DNA of 17,465 bases, taken from positions 1 through 17,465 of the forward strand of contig JAUJNU010000032.1 of the NCBI GenBank assembly GCA_030448085.1, in the 5' to 3' direction. Of the stretch, positions 1-8,116 are shown in pieces (the first letter of the stretch is position 1; each line of letters starts with the position of its first letter). The notes under the pieces are model-generated. The model searched no databases. It was not told the DNA's origin and saw only the letters and a program-made list of their open reading frames with translations. Both the position numbers and the translations under genes were made by a program. This DNA is from Actinomycetota bacterium (GTDB taxonomy: Bacteria; Actinomycetota; UBA4738; CADDZG01; WHSQ01).

Positions 1-1
1 G

Positions 2-384
2 CTGGTGCTGGAGTCGGGCGAGGGAAAGCCTCTGGGGGTGGGGTCGACTCAGCGGTTGGTCCCCCCGTGGCTGCGCCGGCTCGCCTTGGAGCGGGACTGC
101 TACACCTGCACGTTCCCCGGATGCGCCTCCACGCGCTTCCTCGAGGCCCACCACCTGATCCACTGGATCTGGGGCGGGGAGACTGAGCTCGACAACCTCG
201 CAACTCAGCGCTCGTTCCACCACACGCTGATCCACGAGGGCGGATGGAGCGTGGCCCGGGGGCAGGACGGAAGGCTTACCTGTTCCGGCCGAGCGGAAGG
301 GTCTACGAGGTGGGGCCGGCACCGCCGGAGCCCTTGCAGATCGAGCTCGATCCACAAGAGTTGCCGGCGGTCGTTTCCTGTTAG
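2..384 (+). CDS. HNH endonuclease, C-terminal part (DUF222/13E12-type), 5' truncated, one frameshift
   Basis: The gene runs in from the left edge, so the N-terminal DUF222-like domain would lie outside the window. The visible part has the HNH zinc-finger core of this actinobacterial family: CTFPGC, then EAHHLIHW, GGETELDNL and FHHTLIHEGGW. The usual Cys of the LC..HH motif is replaced (ATQRSFHH), so one zinc ligand seems lost or misread. Around position 283 the frame breaks. Adding one G (ACC TGG TTC in place of ACCTGTTC) restores a typical continuation, LFRPSGRVYEVGP, ending at TAG 382-384. Without that correction the open frame runs on to 430 as an unrelated Arg/Ser-rich tail. Such proteins are abundant in Actinomycetota, often multicopy, and their cellular role is poorly known. 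The gene converges on truA and overlaps its end by four bases. Confidence 0.8.
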
Positions 385-1148
385 CCGTTCGCGGCGGGAC
401 CGCTCCACCCAGTGTCGTATTCCACGCTGACCAGGCACAACCCATGTGGTGGTGCCACCGGGCCGGCTGCGGCACGGTCCTTCGCCCTGAGCATCGTGGC
501 GATGTCGCTCGGGGAATGCTTGCCTTCGCCTACCGCGATGAGGGTCCCCACCAACGAGCGGACCATCTGCTGGATGAAGGCGTTCGCCCGGGCGGTGACC
601 CTCAGGATGTTCCCGTCGGGTGCGCACCGCAGCTCGAAGAGTGAGCGGACGGGGTCGGCTTCGGGCTCCGGCAGGCGTCCGAAGGAGCTGAAGTCGTGGT
701 TACCCACGAGATGCCCCGCAGCTTCGTTCATCGCCTCGATGTCCAGGTCGCCCGGGTGGTGGAGGGTGGTCCCAGCCAGGAAGGGGTCCGGGGCCTCATC
801 GAGGAGCAGCGCGTACACGTACGTTCGGGAGCGGGCGTCGTGACGTGCGTTGAACCCATCGGGGGCGACGCTACAGGAACGAACCACTATGGACGGGCCG
901 CAACGCTTGTTGAGCTTGTCCCGTAGCCGGGTCAGGTCGCTCACCTCTGGGACTCCTGGCACACTCACGACCTGGCCGACGGCATGGACGCCTGCGTCGG
1001 TGCGACCGGCAACCACGGAGGAGATGGGCACTTGGAGCACGAGCTCAAGGGCGTCCTCCAGATCCTGCTGAACGGTCCTGACGTCGGGCTGCCGTGCGTA
1101 TCCCCTGAAGGGGGCGCCGTCGTACGCGACGTCAAGCCGGAGATTCAC
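381..1148 (-). CDS. truA: tRNA pseudouridine(38-40) synthase TruA
   Basis: TruA converts uridines 38-40 of the tRNA anticodon arm to pseudouridine in the cytoplasm. The protein is 255 aa, normal for the family. The catalytic Asp is Asp51 in the motif AGRTDAGVHA, the RTYVYALL segment carries the active-site Tyr, and the C-terminal motif FIQQMVRSLVGTLIAVGEGK is clear. I chose the GTG at 1148-1146 because family homology (VNLRLDVAYDG) begins exactly there. A longer frame back to 1361 lies inside rplQ and has no TruA homology. No strong ribosome binding site precedes it. It starts 28 bases after the rplQ stop, as the last gene of the operon, the usual actinobacterial position. Its TAA overlaps the TAG of the convergent HNH gene. 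Confidence 0.96.
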   Translation of the reverse strand: MNLRLDVAYDGAPFRGYARQPDVRTVQQDLEDALELVLQVPISSVVAGRTDAGVHAVGQVVSVPGVPEVSDLTRLRDKLNKRCGPSIVVRSCSVAPDGFNARHDARSRTYVYALLLDEAPDPFLAGTTLHHPGDLDIEAMNEAAGHLVGNHDFSSFGRLPEPEADPVRSLFELRCAPDGNILRVTARANAFIQQMVRSLVGTLIAVGEGKHSPSDIATMLRAKDRAAAGPVAPPHGLCLVSVEYDTGWSGPAANG

Positions 1149-1176
1149 CTGTGTGGCCGAGCGGAGGAGCGAAGTC

Positions 1177-1863
1177 CTAAGCGCGCTTCGGGTCTCCGCC
1201 GCCGGCTCCGGATGCAGCGTCGTTGGGGTTCGAGCCCCCATCGGAGTCGGCTTCGCCTGCGTCGGCGGACGAGCTCTCTGCCGCGGACTCGTCGGCTGCC
1301 TGCTCGGAAGCCGCACCCTCCTCGGTGACGCCCGGGCCCGGCTGGATGTCGGGACCGCCACCCGTTCCTGCGGCAGCGGCGGACGCCGCCTTGGGACGGG
1401 TCGGCTTGTCCTGAGGCATGTCGGCCGAGCCCCTGCGACGGGGGCGAGGAAGTCGCCTGCGGCGAGCCGTCTCCGTCTCCGCGGGTGCGGTGGCGGTGGC
1501 CGTCATCTGGCCTTCGACGAGCTCGATCAGAACCATGGGAGCCGCGTCTCCCGCGCGGGGGCCGAGTTTCATGATCCTCGTATAGCCGCCGTTCCTGGTG
1601 GCGAAACGTGGTGCGATCTCCGCGAAGAGCTTGTGGACCGTCTCGCGGTCCTCGATCACCGACAGGACCTGCCTGCGGTTGTGGATGTCGCCTTTCTTGG
1701 CCTTCGTGATGAGACGTTCCGCGAAAGGACGCAGAAGCTTGGCCTTGGCCTGAGTCGTCTTGATGCGCTCGTGCTCGAAGAGAGAAAGCGCCAGGTTCGC
1801 GAGCATCAATCGCTGGTGGGCCGGGTTGGCCCCCAGGCGATGTCCTCTCTTCGGCTGCGGCAT
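1177..1863 (-). CDS. rplQ: 50S ribosomal protein bL17 with long low-complexity C-terminal tail
   Basis: bL17 sits in the large subunit near the exit-tunnel opening. Residues 1-118 form the normal domain: start [20 protein letters not shown], then [19 protein letters not shown], and a [19 protein letters not shown] block followed by VLIELVE. About 110 further residues form a disordered tail: first basic ([13 protein letters not shown]), then Ala/Gly/Ser/Glu/Asp-rich. At 228 aa it is far longer than E. coli L17 (127 aa). Shorter tails of this kind are known in other Actinomycetota. The ATG at 1863 lies one base after the rpoA TAA, so the two are probably translationally coupled. No frameshift is visible. 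Confidence 0.96.
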   Translation of the reverse strand: MPQPKRGHRLGANPAHQRLMLANLALSLFEHERIKTTQAKAKLLRPFAERLITKAKKGDIHNRRQVLSVIEDRETVHKLFAEIAPRFATRNGGYTRIMKLGPRAGDAAPMVLIELVEGQMTATATAPAETETARRRRLPRPRRRGSADMPQDKPTRPKAASAAAAGTGGGPDIQPGPGVTEEGAASEQAADESAAESSSADAGEADSDGGSNPNDAASGAGGGDPKRA

Positions 1864-1864
1864 C

Positions 1865-2806
1865 TTAGAAGTCCTTCGTCTTCAAGCCGAGCCCCATGTC
1901 CTCGAGCTTCGCCTTCACCTCGTCGATGGACTTCTGACCGAAGTTGCGGATCTCGAGGAGGTCGTCCTCGGACTTCTGGGTCAGCTCGCCGACGGTGGTG
2001 ACACCCTCACGCTTCAGGCAGTTGTAGGAGCGAACGGTGAGGTCCATGTCCTCGATAGGCGTCGCAAGAACGCCGCTCGCCTCGTCTTCGCCCGCTTCAG
2101 GCCCGAGCACGAGAGCACCCGCGCCCTCGCCGAGACCCGCGAACAGGTGGAACAGCTCAACGAGCGTTGCGCCGGCCGCCGACAGGGCCTCGCCCGGGGC
2201 GACGGAGCCATCGGTCTCGACGTCGAGGATGAGACGGTCGTAGTTCGTCATCTGCTCGACACGGGTCGGCTCCACCTCGTACGTGACTCGCTTGACCGGC
2301 GAGAAGATGGCGTCGATCGGGATGCTGCCGATGGCCTCTTTCGCAGTGGTGCCGGCCGGGACGTAACCACGCCCCTGCTCCACCCGGAGCTCCATCGCTA
2401 GGGTTGCCTTCTTGTTGAGCGTGGCGATGTGCTGCTCGCCATTCAGGATCTCGACGCCAGCGGGGAGCTGGATGTCTCCGGCGCTCACCTCGGCCGGACC
2501 CGTCACCCGGAGGTGGACCGTCGTCGGCTCCTCGTTGTCGCTGCGGACCACGAGCTCCTTGAGATTCAAGATCACGTCGGTCACGTCCTCTTTGACCCCA
2601 TCGATCGTAGAGAACTCGTGCAGCACCCCATCGATCTTCACCTGGGTCACCGCCGCTCCCGGGATGGAAGAAAGAAGAGTCCTGCGGAGGGAGTTCCCCA
2701 GCGTGTAGCCGAAACCGGGCTCCAGCGGCTCGATCGAGAACTTGCGGCGTATATCCGAGATCTCCTCTTGTGAGATCTGGGGCCGTGGGACAGTAAGCAG
2801 CTCCAT
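1865..2806 (-). CDS. rpoA: DNA-directed RNA polymerase subunit alpha
   Basis: The alpha subunit dimerises to nucleate RNA polymerase assembly, and its C-terminal domain contacts UP elements and activators. The protein is 313 aa and complete. The N-terminal domain (about 1-225) shows the dimerisation segment [21 protein letters not shown] Gly/Ala/Glu-rich linker (about 222-245) leads to the alpha-CTD with [21 protein letters not shown] and [16 protein letters not shown], which includes the DNA-contacting Arg. The ATG is preceded by AGAGGAG at 2811-2817. It lies 28 bases after rpsD and one base before rplQ, as in the classic alpha operon. Confidence 0.98.
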   Translation of the reverse strand: MELLTVPRPQISQEEISDIRRKFSIEPLEPGFGYTLGNSLRRTLLSSIPGAAVTQVKIDGVLHEFSTIDGVKEDVTDVILNLKELVVRSDNEEPTTVHLRVTGPAEVSAGDIQLPAGVEILNGEQHIATLNKKATLAMELRVEQGRGYVPAGTTAKEAIGSIPIDAIFSPVKRVTYEVEPTRVEQMTNYDRLILDVETDGSVAPGEALSAAGATLVELFHLFAGLGEGAGALVLGPEAGEDEASGVLATPIEDMDLTVRSYNCLKREGVTTVGELTQKSEDDLLEIRNFGQKSIDEVKAKLEDMGLGLKTKDF

Positions 2807-2834
2807 GTAACTCCTCTCGCGGCGGTGCGTCGGT

Positions 2835-3461
2835 TTACTTCGAGTAGTACTCGACGATCAACTGCTCCTGAACCGGAGCGTCGATCTGGTCCCGCTCGGG
2901 CATCGCCCGAACCTGGACCGACATGTCTCGTAGATTGGACGAGAGCCAATCCGGGACCTCTCGCCCTTCGGCGTAGGAGGTGTTCTCGACGATGCGGCCA
3001 AGGGTCTTCGAGCGGTCCTTGACCGTGACGACATCGCCGGGCTTCACACGGAACGACGGGATGTTTACCTTCTTGCCGTTCACCTGGAAGTGACCATGGG
3101 AGACGAGCTGCCTCGCCATAGGGCGGTTCATCGCGAGCCCCGAGCGATACACGACGTTGTCGAGGCGGGACTCGCAGATCCTCATGAGCTCCTCACCGGT
3201 GACGCCCTTGGACTGAGCGGCCTCCTGGTAGTAGCCCCGGAACTGCTTCTCGAGCAGCCCGTAGAAGCGCTTCGCCTTCTGCTTCTCGCGCAGCTGGAGC
3301 AGGTACTCAGACTCGCGGACGCGTCCACGGCCGGCGGCGCCGGGGATGGGACGGCCCTTCTCGATCGGGCACTTCGGGGACTCGCAGCGGGTTCCCTTGA
3401 GGAACAGTTTCGTCTTCTCACGCCGGCACAGACGGCAGGCGGGACCGATGTAGCGCGCCAT
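2835..3461 (-). CDS. rpsD: 30S ribosomal protein uS4, zinc-binding (C+) form
   Basis: uS4 binds 16S rRNA early in 30S assembly. The length is 208 aa. Cysteines 9, 12, 26 and 31 form the zinc site ([18 protein letters not shown] followed by ESPKC) seen in Thermus and Bacillus-type S4. Streptomyces and Mycobacterium S4 lack these cysteines. The S4 RNA-binding domain follows, with [20 protein letters not shown] and [16 protein letters not shown], and the C-terminus [12 protein letters not shown] is canonical. The ATG at 3461 (MARYIGPAC) was chosen over one ten codons upstream because homology starts there. It overlaps the rpsK stop by one base (TGATG). Confidence 0.98.
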   Translation of the reverse strand: MARYIGPACRLCRREKTKLFLKGTRCESPKCPIEKGRPIPGAAGRGRVRESEYLLQLREKQKAKRFYGLLEKQFRGYYQEAAQSKGVTGEELMRICESRLDNVVYRSGLAMNRPMARQLVSHGHFQVNGKKVNIPSFRVKPGDVVTVKDRSKTLGRIVENTSYAEGREVPDWLSSNLRDMSVQVRAMPERDQIDAPVQEQLIVEYYSK

Positions 3462-3856
3462 CAGACACGCCTCCTCTTGCGAGGCCTGCAACCGTTGTGC
3501 GGAACCGGGGTCACGTCCTTGATCCCGATGATCTCGAGCCCGGAGGCCTGCAGTGAGCGGATCGCCGTCTCCCGACCGGAGCCCGGCCCCTTCACCTCGA
3601 CGTCGATGCGCCTGACGCCGTGCTCCTGAGCCTTGCGGGAAGCGGCCTCGGCGGCGAGCTGCGCCGCGAAGGGAGTGGACTTACGGGAGCCCTTGAAGCC
3701 CACGTTGCCCGACGACGCCCACGACACCACGTTCCCCTCCAGATCGGAGATGGAGATGATGGTGTTGTTGAACGTCGACTTGATGTGCGCCACGCCGTGG
3801 ACAACGTTCTTCTTTTCGCGGCGGCGAGTCTTCTTTGCCTTCTTCGGAGCAGCCAA
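3461..3856 (-). CDS. rpsK: 30S ribosomal protein uS11
   Basis: uS11 lies on the 30S platform near the mRNA exit and the E site. The protein is 131 aa and complete. After a Lys/Arg-rich N-terminus come [20 protein letters not shown], the [20 protein letters not shown] block, [13 protein letters not shown] and the invariant basic end [11 protein letters not shown]. The start is TTG (3856-3854). The only nearby upstream ATG runs straight into a TAA, so TTG fits best. A GAGGT element lies nine bases upstream. It sits 27 bases after rpsM and overlaps rpsD by one base. Confidence 0.97.
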   Translation of the reverse strand: MAAPKKAKKTRRREKKNVVHGVAHIKSTFNNTIISISDLEGNVVSWASSGNVGFKGSRKSTPFAAQLAAEAASRKAQEHGVRRIDVEVKGPGSGRETAIRSLQASGLEIIGIKDVTPVPHNGCRPRKRRRV

Positions 3857-3883
3857 AGTCTTAGTACCTCATCCCTTCTAGTC

Positions 3884-4261
3884 CTACTTCTTCGCCTTCT
3901 TCTTCCCGGCGACCGTCTTCTTCGGGCCCTTCCGGGTCCTGGCGTTCGTGTGGGTGCGCTGCCCGTGAACCGGGAGTCCACGGCGGTGACGCAGGCCCTG
4001 GTAAGCGCCGATCTCCACCTTGCGCTTGATGTGCTGGTTGACCTCGCGACGCAGATCACCTTCGACCCGGTAGTTGGCGCCGATCCACTCGCGGATCCGA
4101 ACGACCTCGTCATCGGTCAGGTCACGGGTCCGCGTGGCGGGGCTCACCCGAGCACCAACGCACGTCTCCATGGCTTTCGTCGGGCCGATGCCGTAGATAT
4201 ACGTCAACGCGATCTCGAGACGCTTCTCCCGAGGTATGTCAACCCCAGCGATACGAGCCAT
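3884..4261 (-). CDS. rpsM: 30S ribosomal protein uS13
   Basis: uS13 is in the 30S head. It contacts P-site tRNA through its C-terminal tail and forms an intersubunit bridge. The 125-aa protein begins [20 protein letters not shown], carries the helix-hairpin segment [12 protein letters not shown], and ends with [20 protein letters not shown] plus a Lys-rich tail. A longer frame upstream overlaps rpmJ and is not homologous. The ATG has a good ribosome binding site (AGGAGAGG, 4264-4271) and lies 14 bases after rpmJ. No frame error is visible. Confidence 0.98.
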   Translation of the reverse strand: MARIAGVDIPREKRLEIALTYIYGIGPTKAMETCVGARVSPATRTRDLTDDEVVRIREWIGANYRVEGDLRREVNQHIKRKVEIGAYQGLRHRRGLPVHGQRTHTNARTRKGPKKTVAGKKKAKK

Positions 4262-4275
4262 TCCCTCTCCTGTCC

Positions 4276-4389
4276 TTAACCCTGGCGCTGCTTGTGGCGC
4301 GGGTTCGAGCAGATCACCATGACCCGGCCCCCGCGCCTGATCACCTTGCACTTGTCACACATCTTCTTGACGCTCGGTCGTACCTTCAT
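4276..4389 (-). CDS. rpmJ: 50S ribosomal protein bL36, zinc-binding form
   Basis: This is a 37-aa gene. Translation from the ATG at 4389 gives [19 protein letters not shown], then [18 protein letters not shown] and TAA. Cys11, Cys14, Cys27 and His32 form the zinc ribbon of the C+ type. bL36 stabilises 23S rRNA near the peptidyl transferase and GTPase regions. It lies between infA (15 bases) and rpsM (14 bases), the standard infA-rpmJ-rpsM order. Confidence 0.97.
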   Translation of the reverse strand: MKVRPSVKKMCDKCKVIRRGGRVMVICSNPRHKQRQG

Positions 4390-4404
4390 CTATGGGTCCC
4401 CGCT

Positions 4405-4659
4405 CTACTTGTACCGATAGACGACGCGACCCCTGGTGAGGTCGTAAGGCGAGAGCTCCACCAGCACCCGGTCCCCCGGCAGGATCCGGATGTAATGCAT
4501 CCGCATCTTCCCGGAGATGTGGGCCAGCACCCGGTGACCGTTGTCAAGCTCGACACGGAACATCGCGTTGGGGAGCGGCTCGATGACCGTCCCCTCTACC
4601 TGGATGCCCTCCTCTTTGGCTGCCGAGGAAGCCTTCTCCTTATTCTTCGCTTTCGCCAT
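4405..4659 (-). CDS. infA: Translation initiation factor IF-1
   Basis: IF-1 occupies the ribosomal A site during initiation and assists IF-2 and IF-3. The OB-fold core is complete: [40 protein letters not shown] and [19 protein letters not shown]. From the ATG at 4659 the protein is 84 aa, about 12 more than usual, because of a Lys/Ala/Glu-rich N-terminal extension ([18 protein letters not shown]). A TTG at 4671 would add four residues and has its own AGGA seven bases upstream, so the exact start is uncertain. A leader of about 130 bases separates it from map and holds a likely promoter, which suggests infA begins its own transcript. Confidence 0.96.
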   Translation of the reverse strand: MAKAKNKEKASSAAKEEGIQVEGTVIEPLPNAMFRVELDNGHRVLAHISGKMRMHYIRILPGDRVLVELSPYDLTRGRVVYRYK

Positions 4660-4744
4660 ACCGATTCCCAAACACTCGATCCTGGACGTGGGATACTGAC
4701 GCGGTTCTAACGGTCTGTAGCCCCGAATACCGACCCGACAAGGA

Positions 4745-4760
4745 GCGCCCCCGAGGGCGC
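4745..4760 (-). other. GC-rich hairpin in the infA leader
   Basis: A perfect six-base inverted repeat (GCGCCC / GGGCGC) with a four-base loop lies in the gap between map and infA. On the minus strand no run of T follows it, so it does not look like an intrinsic terminator. It would lie in the 5' leader of a transcript from the promoter proposed at 4785-4812. Its function is unknown. Confidence 0.4.
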
Positions 4761-4784
4761 GTGCAAAGAGGGTCGCAGCCGTCG

Positions 4785-4812
4785 AATATACCAGAAGACC
4801 GCCGGCGTCACT
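4785..4812 (-). promoter_or_regulatory. Candidate sigma70-type promoter for infA-rpmJ-rpsM-rpsK-rpsD-rpoA-rplQ-truA
   Basis: Read on the minus strand, AGTGAC (4812-4807) is followed after 16 bases by TATATT (4790-4785). The -35 overlaps the map stop codon. TATATT is a notable AT-rich hexamer in GC-rich surroundings, and the gap downstream is the largest in the operon. Identification rests on sequence pattern only. Confidence 0.45.
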
Positions 4813-5561
4813 CAGGCCTCCTCGTCAGCACCTCGTGACCGTCCTCCGTGATCGCCACCGTGTGCTCGAAATGGGCGGACAGGGACCCGTCGAGCGTCAC
4901 CACCGTCCACCCGTCGCCGAGGGTCTTCGTCTGCTCGCCCCCGACGTTCACCATCGGCTCGATAGCGATCGTCATCCCCGGCGACAGCTTCTCCTTGCGC
5001 CCGGCGGGCCCGTAGTTCGGGACCCAGGGCTCCTCGTGCAGGGACCGCCCGATCCCGTGACCGGCGTACTCACGCACCAACGAGAACCCCCTCGGGATGA
5101 CGTAGCTCTCCACGGCATGGCCGATGTCGCCGACGCGGTTTCCCGGCTGACACTGCTCGATCCCCTGCTCGAGGGCTGCCTCGGTCGTCTGGAGGAGCCG
5201 AGCCGGCTCCTCGTCCACGTCGCCCACAGGGAACGTCCAGGCGGAGTCGGTGTGGAACCCCTCGAAGAAGACGCCGAGGTCGACGGTGATGATGTCCCCC
5301 TCCGCCAGGGGCTGGGGGGTGGGGAACCCATGGACGATCACGTGGTTCGGCGAGGCGCAGATGGAGGCGGGAAAGCCCTTGTATCCCTTGAAGGAGGGCT
5401 GGCCGCCGGCCTCGGTGACCCTGCTCTCGAACATCTCGTCGAGCTCTTGGTCGATACGCCGGGCCGGACCGCTCCTGCCCAGCTCCCCCAGCGCCTCGAG
5501 GGATGCGCCCACCCTGCCGCATCGTCGCCAGCTCAGATGGGGACTTCCGGTGGTAGATCAC
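4808..5561 (-). CDS. map: Methionine aminopeptidase, type I (one frameshift near 5505-5515)
   Basis: Map removes the initiator methionine from nascent proteins and uses two metal ions. All ligands are present: His in NHVIVHGFP, two Asp in [16 protein letters not shown], His in [13 protein letters not shown], Glu in [11 protein letters not shown] and Glu in AHFEHTVAI. The N-terminus ([20 protein letters not shown]) is in a different frame from the rest. The break falls just after GGRI, where one extra or two missing bases would account for it. The GTG start at 5561 overlaps the adk stop as GTGA. The 754-base span corresponds to about 251 residues, normal for the family. This is the downstream edge of the indel-rich block. 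Confidence 0.93.
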
Positions 5562-6187
5562 AGCGAGGCGACTATGCGGTTGAAAACCCTGTCCGTCGAT
5601 CCGACGCCGTCCACCCACGCAAAAGCCCACGCTCGGCGTAGTACGCCTTCAGCGGCTCCGTCTGCTCGTGGTACAGGGCCAACCGGCTGCGATCGTCCTC
5701 TCCTCGTGGTCGTCGGCCCGCTCGACCACCTCGCCACCACCGCACGTGTCGCACGTCCAGTTGACCTCCGGGGTTGTCGGTGGTGGTGTTCCGGCCGCAC
5801 TTGTTGCAGGCACGGCGACCGAGAAGCCGTGACAGGGAGATCTCCTCGGGCACCCGATGACAAGGGCCGCATCCGCCGGCATCCGCCGTGACCAGCATGG
5901 CGTTCAGCGCGTCCGCCTGGTTGAGGTTCCTCGGAAAGCCGTCGAGGAGGAAGCCATCGGCGCAGTCGGGGCTGCGAGCCGCTTGACCACCTTGATCGTC
6001 AGCTCGTCCGGCACCAAGCGTCCGCTGTCGACGATCTCGAGCACCTTCATGCCGAGAGAGGTCCGCCCCTTTATCGCCCAGCGGAAGATCTCTGCCGGTC
6101 GACACGGAGGGGATCCCGTACTCCTCCGATATGAGCGCCCCTGCGTTCCCTTGCTGCTCCCTGGGGGCCGAAGATGACTAGGCGCAT
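5558..6187 (-). CDS. adk: Adenylate kinase with zinc-type LID (multiple sequencing indels)
   Basis: Adk interconverts ATP + AMP and 2 ADP. Read across frames it begins MRLVIFGPQGA followed by a damaged P-loop (one missing G in GGCAAGGG, near 6155). It continues with STG, VPDELTIKVV, CADGFLLDGFPR and PEEISLSRLLGRR, then a LID with CNKCG and CDTCG (four-Cys zinc type), and YHEQTEPLKAYYAERGLL. I count eight one-base events, seven missing and one extra, near 6155, 6138, 6091, 5968, 5855, 5770, 5691 and 5614, nearly all in or beside short homopolymers. Correcting them gives exactly 211 codons plus stop. The zinc LID is unlike the short-LID enzyme of Mycobacterium. It lies between secY and map and overlaps map by GTGA. 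Confidence 0.92.
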
Positions 6188-6197
6188 CGCCGGAGGG

Positions 6198-7466
6198 TCA
6201 CTTCAGGAAGCCCGTAGTATGCCGCATCATCAGCTGCGATTCGATCTGCTTCATCGTCTCGAGGGTGACACCCACGGTGATGAGGATCGAGGTGCCGCCG
6301 AAGGGAAGCCCTTGATGTTCAGAACCGCCAGGAAGATCGACGGAAGCAGGGCGATGGCGGCGATGAAGATCGCCCCGGGAGAACAATGCGTCAGGATCCT
6401 GTCGAGGTACTCCGCCGTCTGCCGCCCCGGCCTGGATCCTCGGGATGAAGCCGCCGTATTTCTTGATGTTGTCCGCGACATCGGTCGGGTTGAAGCTGAT
6501 CGCCGTATAGGTACGCGAAGAGATGACCATGGCGCCGAACAGAACCATGTAGACGGCGCTGGCGGGGTTGGACGAGGTTGTTCAGTTATGAAGTCCCGCA
6601 GGCCGCGTGCTGAACCGTGGTCGGCAGGAGCTGTGGATGTAGAGGACGCTCGAGGCGAAGATGATGGGGATCACGCCGGCCTGGTTGACCTGGAGCGGAT
6701 GTAGGTGGAGCCACTTCCGCATTGCTTGCGCCCTACGACCCGCTTCTACCGCACGGGTATCCGCCTTCGACCCTGTTCCATCAGCACGATGGCCACGATC
6801 ACGGCGAGCTCCGATGAGGATCAGGAACCCGGAAGATCGGGAGCTCCTTCTGAGCGAGGATGCCGTTCGCCTCCGTGGGGAGGGTCGAGACGATCGAGGT
6901 GAAGATGAGGACGACATGCCGTCTTCGATGCCGCGCTGGGTGATCAGCTCGTTGTCACCTATGACGAGGGCTGTCCCCGCGGTGAGGGAAAGAACGAGGA
7001 TCCCGACGCGGCGGCGTCGAAATTGGGATATGACCACTCCCAGCGCTTCCCCCCGTCCACGCCGCGATGGAACAAGAACGCGAGCCCGGTCGCCTGCAGA
7101 CGCATGGAGATGACCGTCAGGTAGCGGGTCCATTGGGTGATCTTCTTGTATCCGGCCTCCTCCTTCGACCACGGCTTCGAGCTTCGGGATGACGACGGTG
7201 AGGAGCTGCATGATGATTGACGAGGTGATGTACGCAGCGATGCCGAGCCCGAAGACCGCCAGCTGAGGAGGGCCCGAGAACAGGTTGGCGAGGTCGAGGA
7301 ACCCGCTCTTGGCTGGCGCGTGAAGTTCTGAGCAGCCTGGATGTCGATCCCGGGGAGTGGGGACATGAGCCCCCAGCCGGCGCATGGCGATGATCATCAG
7401 CAGGGTGAAGAGGATCTTCTTCCGAAGGTCTGGCACCTTGAAGGCGTTGACGAACGCCCCGAGAAG
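6198..7466 (-). CDS. secY: Protein translocase subunit SecY (multiple indels, start codon not intact)
   Basis: SecY is the pore of the Sec translocon in the cytoplasmic membrane. Recognisable pieces in different frames are NAFKVPDLRKKILFTLLMI (first membrane segment), RLGAHVPTPGIDIQ, LFSGPPQLAVFGLGIAAYIT with SSIIMQLL, ITQRGIEDGMS, the hallmark QVNQAGVIPIIFASSVLY, NPTDVADNIKKYGGFIPGI, and the end GVTLETMKQIESQLMMRHTT before GFLK and TGA. The span of about 1,270 bases matches a SecY of about 420-430 aa. No ATG, GTG or TTG exists between the rplO stop (7470) and the homology. CCTTCTCGGG may be a misread CCTTGCTCGGG with a TTG start. Gene position between rplO and adk is canonical. Confidence 0.92.
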
Positions 7467-7469
7467 GTT

Positions 7470-7918
7470 CTACTGCTGAACCTTGTCGCTCGGGAACGAG
7501 CGGGCCGTCCGCCCGCGGCCCGATCTTGGCCTTGGCCGAGTCACCAGCGTGGGCGCTGACTGTGAGCTTGCGCTCGAGCGACCCGTCCCGAGCACCTTGA
7601 TGAGCGAGTCCCGCTTGTGGATGAGACCCGCCGCCCGGAGCTCGTCCGGACCGATGGCGTTCTCGCCGCGCCGATCTCGTCGAGGTTCACGACCCCGTAA
7701 CGCTTGCGGTTGGGAGGCGTGAAGCCCTTTCAACTTCGGGACGCGCGGCGGCGGAGCGGCATCTGGCCACCTTCGAAGAAGGCGTGCACTCCGCCACGGG
7801 CGCGCGGATCCCTTGGTCCCCCGGGACCGGAGGTCGCCCCGCCGGAGCCCCCGCCACGGCCCACCCTCTTCTCTTCTTGTGCGAACCGGGGGCTGGCTCT
7901 CAGTCCGTGGGGCTTCAT
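7470..7918 (-). CDS. rplO: 50S ribosomal protein uL15 (multiple indels)
   Basis: uL15 is a late-assembly 23S rRNA-binding protein. It starts MKPHGLRASP, then after an extra C reads GSHKKR. Further pieces are RVGRGGGSGGATSG, RARGGVHAFFEGGQMPL, a KLKGF-like stretch, and IGPDELRAAGLIHKRDSLIK followed by VLGTG. The last part (SFPSDKVQQ, TAG) is in the frame of the final segment. The corrected length is about 150 aa, as expected. The ATG at 7918 overlaps the rpmD TGA (ATGA). Confidence 0.9.
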
Positions 7919-8102
7919 TCGTCTGTCTCCTCGACCTCTATAAGGTGCTCGACCGCCCGGATCATGCCTCTGATCTCGGCTTTGTCCTCGTGGACCACCG
8001 TAGACCCGGGGACGCAAGCTCAGAGCACGCATGGTGCCCCAGCTGCTTGCAGGACAGGATCGAGCGCGGACCTCACTTGCGTCACCTTCAACTCCTTGCC
8101 AT
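7915..8102 (-). CDS. rpmD: 50S ribosomal protein uL30 (frameshifted)
   Basis: This small gene is not visible as a single open frame. From the ATG at 8102 with one A added (AAAGGAG) it reads MAKELKVTQVRSA. After a disturbed stretch another frame gives QLGTMRALSLR, then GSTVVHEDKAEIRGMIRAVE and HLIEVEETDE with TGA. These are the conserved N-terminal strand, the LR..G.TVVHED motif and the C-terminal helix of uL30. The corrected length is about 60 aa. AGGAG lies five bases before the ATG. It sits between rpsE and rplO as usual, with a four-base ATGA overlap into rplO. Confidence 0.88.
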
Positions 8103-8116
8103 CGGGTCTCCTGTTC

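Noticed and set aside
4745..4760. Intrinsic terminator after map
   Set aside because: The hairpin is good, but no T run follows on the minus strand, so I list it only as a hairpin.
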